From NCBI RefSeq assembly GCF_000143415.4, contig NW_003314371.1, forward strand, positions 136,480-200,479: a stretch of DNA of 64,000 nt, written 5' to 3'. The notes under the pieces are model-generated. The model worked only from the letters and a program-made list of their open reading frames with translations, did not search any database and was not told the DNA's origin. Of this stretch, positions 58,811 through 64,000 are shown in pieces. Positions within the stretch are counted from its first letter, which is position 1. Every line of letters starts with the position of its first letter. A program made the translations under genes and the position numbers. The DNA is from Selaginella moellendorffii (taxonomy: Eukaryota > Streptophyta > Lycopodiopsida > Selaginellales > Selaginellaceae).

Positions 58811-59188
58811 GTATTTGTAAACTGGCGGTGGTGGGCTGTAAACCGGTGGAGGTGGAGATTTGTACTTGTACACTGGAGGAGGAGGTGAGTACACGGGTGG
58901 TGGTGGGGATTTGTATTTGTAGACGGGTGGAGGAGGCGAGTGCACTGGTGGTGGTGGGGATTTGTATTTGTAGACAGGCGGAGGTGGCGAGTACACTGGC
59001 GGTGGCGGGGACTTGTATTTGTACACCGGTGGAGGTGGCGACTTCACTGGTGGAGGCGGGGATTTGTAGTAGTATGTTGGCGGTGGCGGGGAAGCGTATT
59101 TGTAAACCGGCGGCTCATTGGCGCCCGCGAGAGCGGCCAGTGTCACACCCACAAAGAAGACGACGAGCATTGGGCTCGGCCCCATCAT
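58475..59188 (-). CDS. Short extensin (Ser-Pro4 cell-wall glycoprotein)
   Basis: An intronless frame of 237 residues. A signal peptide (MLVVFFVGVTLAALAGANE) leads into about a dozen copies of SPPPPV(Y/H)SPPPPVYKYK and ends in PYHY. Ser-Pro4 is the site of hydroxyproline arabinosylation, and Tyr-x-Tyr (YKY) is the extensin cross-linking motif. It is a structural protein of the primary cell wall. The repeats alternate two 15-18 residue types with Tyr or His before SPPPP, which points to unequal crossing-over. Start ATG 59188 precedes a second Met. The complement gives a spurious Cys-rich frame on the plus strand. Confidence 0.95.
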   Translation of the reverse strand: MMGPSPMLVVFFVGVTLAALAGANEPPVYKYASPPPPTYYYKSPPPPVKSPPPPVYKYKSPPPPVYSPPPPVYKYKSPPPPVHSPPPPVYKYKSPPPPVYSPPPPVYKYKSPPPPVYSPPPPVYKYKSPPPPVHSPPPPVYKYKSPPPPVYSPPPPVYKYKSPPPPVHSPPPPVYKYKSPPPPVHSPPPPVYKYKSPPPPVYSPPPPVYKYKSPPPPVYSPPPPVYKYKSPPPPYHY

Positions 59189-59619
59189 CCTTGGATCAAT
59201 CGACCACTATAAGCTACTTGCGACTCAATCGCCCAAACCAATGCTATCTAGATTTCAAGAGCGCGATACCAATTTCCCCTCTCAAATCTCTCTTGCGGAG
59301 GAGAGAAGAGAAGAAGAGCTAGTTAGAATGGAAGAATGGAGCACCGGAGGAGGGCTTTTTATACTGCCTGCTTTCGCTCGAAGCACTTACTGGCTCTGGA
59401 GCCGAGTTACTAAAATAGCATTTCTTAAAACGCATGGACGGTGTAGACGGAGCGCAAAGTTGACCGGGTTTCTTCGATTCACTCTGTGAACAACTGGTTA
59501 AACGAAAACAACACGGTGGAAGTGGGGTCTCGTTGCCAGCTTTCAAAAGAAGTTTCAAAGAGAATGGCCAAATGGGAAATGGTCTCATCTCCAAAACAAA
59601 CTAATCTCTAGACTTTTTG

Positions 59620-60200
59620 TTTGGGTTCCCAGAGCAGCAGTTTTGCTCAAACTCGTTGTTTGGTGGTCAGTCCGAGTCGCGTTTGGCGGAGCGCAGCGAC
59701 TTGCACAACTTTCTTGCTCTTTGTTTATTTGTTTTCGCCATCTTTGCATGTCGATAGAGTTTCAATGACTCGAGCTCTGGGAAGAATGAATCAAAGGAAA
59801 GAGCTGTTCGAACAACTAAATCCTCTTGAAATGCGCGAGCTTGAAAAATTTGCAAAAGGGAAGAAACTGTTGAAGCAAGTGCGATTTGTACACATGGATG
59901 TTCTCCACGAGTGAAGTGAAAAACTATTTGTCCTTGTGTGGAAGAATGAAGAACAGTGGTTTTCATTCAGCTAACCTGGTCTCTTTCCTTCAAAGTGACG
60001 TCCAGATTCGAGCGGACCAGCAGAAAACTCTTAGAAAACTCTCACGAACAAATCGCTCGACGATCAATCAATCGTATTCTTTACTTGCCAGCGAGATCTT
60101 CTCGGGTCAATGTGGGGCGCTGGGCCGAGGTAAAAACACGAACAATTTCACTGTGAAATCCGTGACTTTTTTACACCACGCTACTTTCCCATCATCGCAT
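59620..60200. repeat. Repeat copy right of the extensin gene
   Basis: Direct-repeat partner of about 56915-57340, lying just upstream (promoter side) of the extensin gene. Further similarity between about 57700-57790 and 60800-60880 suggests a longer, eroded duplication. Confidence 0.8.
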
Positions 60201-62054
60201 GTTTCGTGGCATGTCAGAGTGACAGAAGCTCATTTACAGGCTCCCTACGTAGCTCTTGCTCCATGACTATCACGAAGCAAGATGATTACCTTGGCCTCTC
60301 TCCAAGCTGTAAGACACGACCGATTTACAGGCGATTGTACGAAGTTACTTTGTCTTTGGTAACTCAAAGAATCACATGCAGGCTTGCTTCCAATGGACGT
60401 TTATTCTCGTCCTTCAAATCTTGACTTGACAATGTTGCTGCTGCTTCTGCTGTTGCATTCGGTCACGATGATTGCGTGCTTGGCAAAGATAGAACTCCAT
60501 TCCCTGCAAAACTGACAAGCCATTGAGTTTTTTCAGTAAGTCCTTTAAAATATAGTGTTATATTATGGTTTATGTCGAAAATGGTAAGTGGTTTTTGGAA
60601 GAGTTTAAACAAGTTTTCAAGCTGGACGCCACTACATGGTGAAGATGACCGGCATTGGATTCAGCTATGTGATCTTGCCAGAATTTCAATTAGCTACAGC
60701 AGTGCAGAGAGGAAACTTTTCATTTCATCTGATTGAAAGGGGTCTTTGTGACAAAAACATTTTACTGAAGCTATCGAAAATTTTAGAAACGAAGAAGAAG
60801 AATCGTCTCAAATTTGTCCATTATACGTGCTATGGCTGGCTCTCGAACGTTGATCGCATCGATATCCATACAGTCATGAGCAGCTGCCACCATGGAAAGA
60901 GTGAACGAAGTTGAAAAGACGAAAGAGCGGCCTCTAGATTGCAACAGCAATTTCCACTTGCAACTGCTGCTTGAGAAACGATTGAGAGAAGTTAAAAAAT
61001 CATGTCAGACCTGGTAGCAATGAAACCACCCTAACAACCACTCCATTTTCACCACAGATCAAAGATTCGTGGAGGTATCTCCAGTTTTAGAACACTCTTT
61101 GGATCTGGAGATGATACACATCGTCGATAACCAGAAAAAAGTTATACTTATCCTACAGTTGAACCAGCTTACTACACCAAAGACCAATTCAGAGCTTTGA
61201 GGTTGATAGGAGAGATGAGATACTTGTCAGTAATGACAACTTTCCTTTCAACTTTAAGATCTGCATGAGACAAAAACGCATAAGTCAACAGAGGACAAGA
61301 ATGCTTTCTCATGTTATTATAGATCTATATATATTACTAGGGACATTGCTAGCAATAGTGGTTTCTCTGTGCTTGCTTATCTTAGTGTTCATGAAGTTTC
61401 CTTCCACATTTTCAGTGCACTACCTTATAATGAAAAGTGAATGTGGAGAGTAGGAAAAGAGTGAGTGCCGAACATGCTAAACTACCTTTCCCAAGTCAAA
61501 GGCCATTTTGTTCCGGTATGGAAAATATTGAATAGTGGGGAGAGAGGAAGCACCAAAGAGAGAATTAAGTTATTTCTACCACGAAGCTAGCAAGAAGAAA
61601 AAGGAGGCAAGAATCCAAAAACACCAAGTGTAATGGTTTATTTAAGAGGCTCCAAAGCAAGAAGTGCTCTAGGACCAAGCATAATCATTATTGAAATGAT
61701 GTTAAAGGGTTAGAATGTGCTCGTAACCAAGAAAAAGTCAAGGTTTTTGTTGTTTTAAACTAAGTGTGATTAAATAATAGGGATTAGTAATAATTATAAG
61801 GCTTAGGGTATGAAATACAAAAAAGGGTTTGGTGGAAAGTAAAAAGTGTGATAAAGAATAACAATAGCATTGTTGAAGAGGTCAATGTCGAAGAGGATGA
61901 ACTCTTAGATGGCCGTAGTGACAATTAATATCGAAGTGTAGGGAGGTTTAAATCTCTAGGCAATAATGGTTTTTCCGTGGTGTTTGTGGAGTTTCCCTCC
62001 ACATACTAATATTCTGTATACTCCTTTCTAGGTTGGTCATTGACGGTGTCCAGG

Positions 62055-62350
62055 TGGCTCAAAATTATTTAGAATTATTGGATAAGATTTTGTCATTTTG
62101 GATTGTCAATTATTATTGAATAATTTTGGTTGAACATTTTTATTGGATTTTTTGAGAATCATTGGATAATTTTTGTCAAGCTTTGCATATCAAAATTATT
62201 GGATAATTTTTGTAGAGAATTTTGTTTGAAAATTGTTGAATAGTTTTTGTTGAGCTTTTTGTATTGGAATTGTCAAGAATTATTAGATAATTTTTGTTTT
62301 TTAGATAAAAACTTTCATATTGGAATTTTAGAGATTTTCTGGATTAAATT
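62055..62350. repeat. Degenerate AT-rich tandem repeat
   Basis: The words AATTATTGGATAATTTT and TGGATAATTTTTGT recur seven or so times with 30-60 base spacing and substitutions. It is an eroded satellite-like tract. Confidence 0.7.
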
Positions 62351-63194
62351 TTTTGTCACTTTTTGGACTTTTTGAATCTGCTTTTTAGTTACACCACTGT
62401 TGAAAATGTTATGCAATAGGAAAATTTAATTGAGAGACAGCCTCATGGCAAACAAGAATGGAACTTCCACTATTCTTCTTCAACGTTTCCACCAACTTCG
62501 TGGTGGTAGGATAAATCCTTTGGGCAACTTATTCATATCTGGAGCTCTGTGAGTTTGTGGAGGACAATACCTACTTTTAGATGAGTAATGAATGAAGAGA
62601 CCATATCTATACTTCTTACGTTCTAGCAAGCCACAGACTAGTTTGATATGGATATATTCCTTTAGCTGAAAAACTACCTTACCACTCTTGACTGATGTGT
62701 TAGTGCATGATATAAAGTCAATCATACTATATTTTCTCAAGGCAAATTACTCATTGTTTAGCATAATGGATGCATCACATCCATGAAAATGATATGAACC
62801 AGGCTTTTCTTTCATGACTATCATGTGAATGTAAGTAAAGTTTTCAGATTATAAAGATTCTTTCAATGCCTAAAAGCCATTATTAATAAATGTATGTGTT
62901 AATATTTTATTGTTGATTTTGCCTTTCTTTGTACATTGTAGAACATCTAGAGTCATGACTTATTGAAAGAAAAATTAAATTTGTGCTCAAAATTCTGAAA
63001 TTTCATGGAAGCTAGCTTAGTACATTTTTAATATATAAGTGTTTACAGTCCACTTATGGCCAAACTAAGGAGCAAAGGACCCTACTCCTACATGCATGCA
63101 ATACATTTTAACTCTCTCGTGTCCCTCTAGTCAATGATTTTGATTTTCATTGCCATGAGCTTGAGCAGGGGTGTTAGCTATAAGGGCTATATAC

Positions 63195-64000
63195 AACTTA
63201 TGACATTGAACTATATAAAGAAAGGAACATAAGGATGCTGCTTTTCACTTGCAGGACAATCTTCGTGGATTAAAAGTTTTCAAATTTTTAAACAAAAATC
63301 CAGCTAGCTGTATGGAAGAACTTGTCAGTTTTGCTTTCTAGACAGGTGCAATGGAAATTCACAAGTTTGAGTTGCAGTTGGACTCTTGCATGTTTTTCCA
63401 CACCGTGTTGGGGACTCTTGTATCCTTGTGTGGATCACTGTTGGCAAATCGATTAAGTTTGTCATGTTTCCCTTCCCTTTGTGATGCTCAGAAGATTGCC
63501 TTTTATTTATTTCATATGATCAAAATAATGATTCACACAACATTTGCCAGTGCCCATCCCGCTCAAACAAGATCGTCCAACATTGCTCGAGCAAGAGAAA
63601 AACAGCAACTGCATGCGCTCGCTCAAATATTTCTCTCTTTCCCAGAATGAACATTCTGTGTTCCAATACGCTTAGTAGTGGTATGGAGGTGGTGGAGATT
63701 TGTACTTGTACACCGGAGGAGGTGGAGAATACACTGGCGGTGGTGGGGATTTGTACTTGTACACTGGAGGTGGTGGGGAGTAAACCGGAGGTGGCGGAGA
63801 CTTGTATTTGTACACTGGTGGAGGCGGGCTGTGAACCGGGGGTGGTGGAGATTTGTACTTGTAAACCGGTGGTGGTGGGCTGTGAACCGGGGGTGGCGGA
63901 GACTTGTATTTGTAAACTGGTGGTGGTGGGCTGTAAACCGGGGGTGGTGGAGATTTGTACTTGTAAACCGGGTGGTGGTGGGCTGTGAACTGGGGGTGGA
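63195..64000. repeat. Right copy of the 5.2-kb tandem duplication, cut by the window end
   Basis: Nearly identical to about 57998-58810, including the intergenic sequence, the 3' end and the first repeats of the extensin gene. The array continues beyond the window. Confidence 0.95.
63672..64000 (-). pseudogene. Second extensin copy, 3' part only, with a frameshift
   Basis: The same stop codon and Ser-Pro4 repeats as the gene at 58475-59188, read leftwards, incomplete at the window edge. Near 63970 one extra G (a GGG where the first copy has GG before TGGTGG) breaks the reading frame. Either this copy is a recent pseudogene or the base is a sequencing error in a G-rich repeat near a read end. 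The 5' part is outside the window. Confidence 0.7.

Larger units (their letters stand above)
59189..63671. other. Extensin upstream region and AT-rich intergenic DNA
   Basis: Holds the extensin promoter, the repeat copy at 59620-60200, then AT-rich sequence. About 62055-62350 is a degenerate tandem repeat. A minus-strand frame at 62480-62740 (86 codons) looks protein-like but has no family I know. From 63195 the tandem duplication copy begins. No gene is supported. Confidence 0.5.

Noticed and set aside
58450-59322. Plus-strand Cys-rich repeat frame
   Set aside because: It is the complement of the extensin Pro repeats; the Cys-Thr-Cys pattern is just the reverse of Tyr-Lys-Tyr codons.
62480-62740. 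Minus-strand frame of 86 codons
   Set aside because: The composition looks natural, but it is isolated in AT-rich repeats with no recognisable motif or exon partners.

Overview
The window looks like nuclear DNA of a land plant, most likely a lycophyte of the Selaginella type. This is inferred from a plastid-type lysine pathway gene, a plant MAP kinase kinase, an extensin, a HOS15-type co-repressor and a plant phragmoplastin-interacting RNA-binding protein, together with very short introns (about 40-60 bp), tight gene spacing and telo-box promoters. No sequence search was possible, so the species is a guess. A 100-base run of N at 20258-20357 marks an assembly gap.

The left part (1-19 kb) is accessory and decayed. 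It opens with tandem-duplicated non-coding DNA. A long, broken plus-strand gene follows (about 3.4-9.4 kb) that joins a ParB-like domain, a methyltransferase-like fold with degenerate motifs, a low-complexity region cut into many mini-exons, and an FCP1/NIF-like HAD phosphatase domain. A 22-bp imperfect palindrome occurs 21 times in the first 9.8 kb; nine copies lie inside very short introns of this gene. A second decayed ParB plus methyltransferase-like gene lies at about 15.2-18.6 kb. It is transcribed away from a broken minus-strand gene with a Cys-rich cluster and a coiled coil (12.2-14.8 kb).

The middle (about 9.8-12.1 and 18.9-31.9 kb) is AT-rich repeat DNA. It holds a chromovirus (Ty3/gypsy) integrase/chromodomain remnant with a polypurine tract and LTR, three more LTR copies, a large duplicated block with an internal inversion, a divergent inverted repeat around the 12-28 kb segment, and an (AT)n tract.

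The right part (32-55.6 kb) is compact and gene-rich. In order it holds a secreted Cys-rich tandem-repeat peptide (+), a PHIP1-like RRM/zinc-knuckle protein (+), a protein of unknown function (-), NSF (-), a membrane RING protein (+), diaminopimelate epimerase (-), ribosomal protein eS28 (-), an SKA2-like kinetochore protein (+), FACT subunit SPT16 (-), a HARBI1-like transposase relative without a full catalytic triad (+), a CYP71-clan P450 (+), a HOS15 WD40 co-repressor (-), a GNAT acetyltransferase (+) and a MAP kinase kinase (+). Several are divergent pairs sharing 80-150 bp promoters with AACCCTAA telo-boxes.

The last 6 kb holds an extensin gene (-) in a tandem duplication of about 5.2 kb; the second extensin copy runs off the window edge and carries a frameshift.
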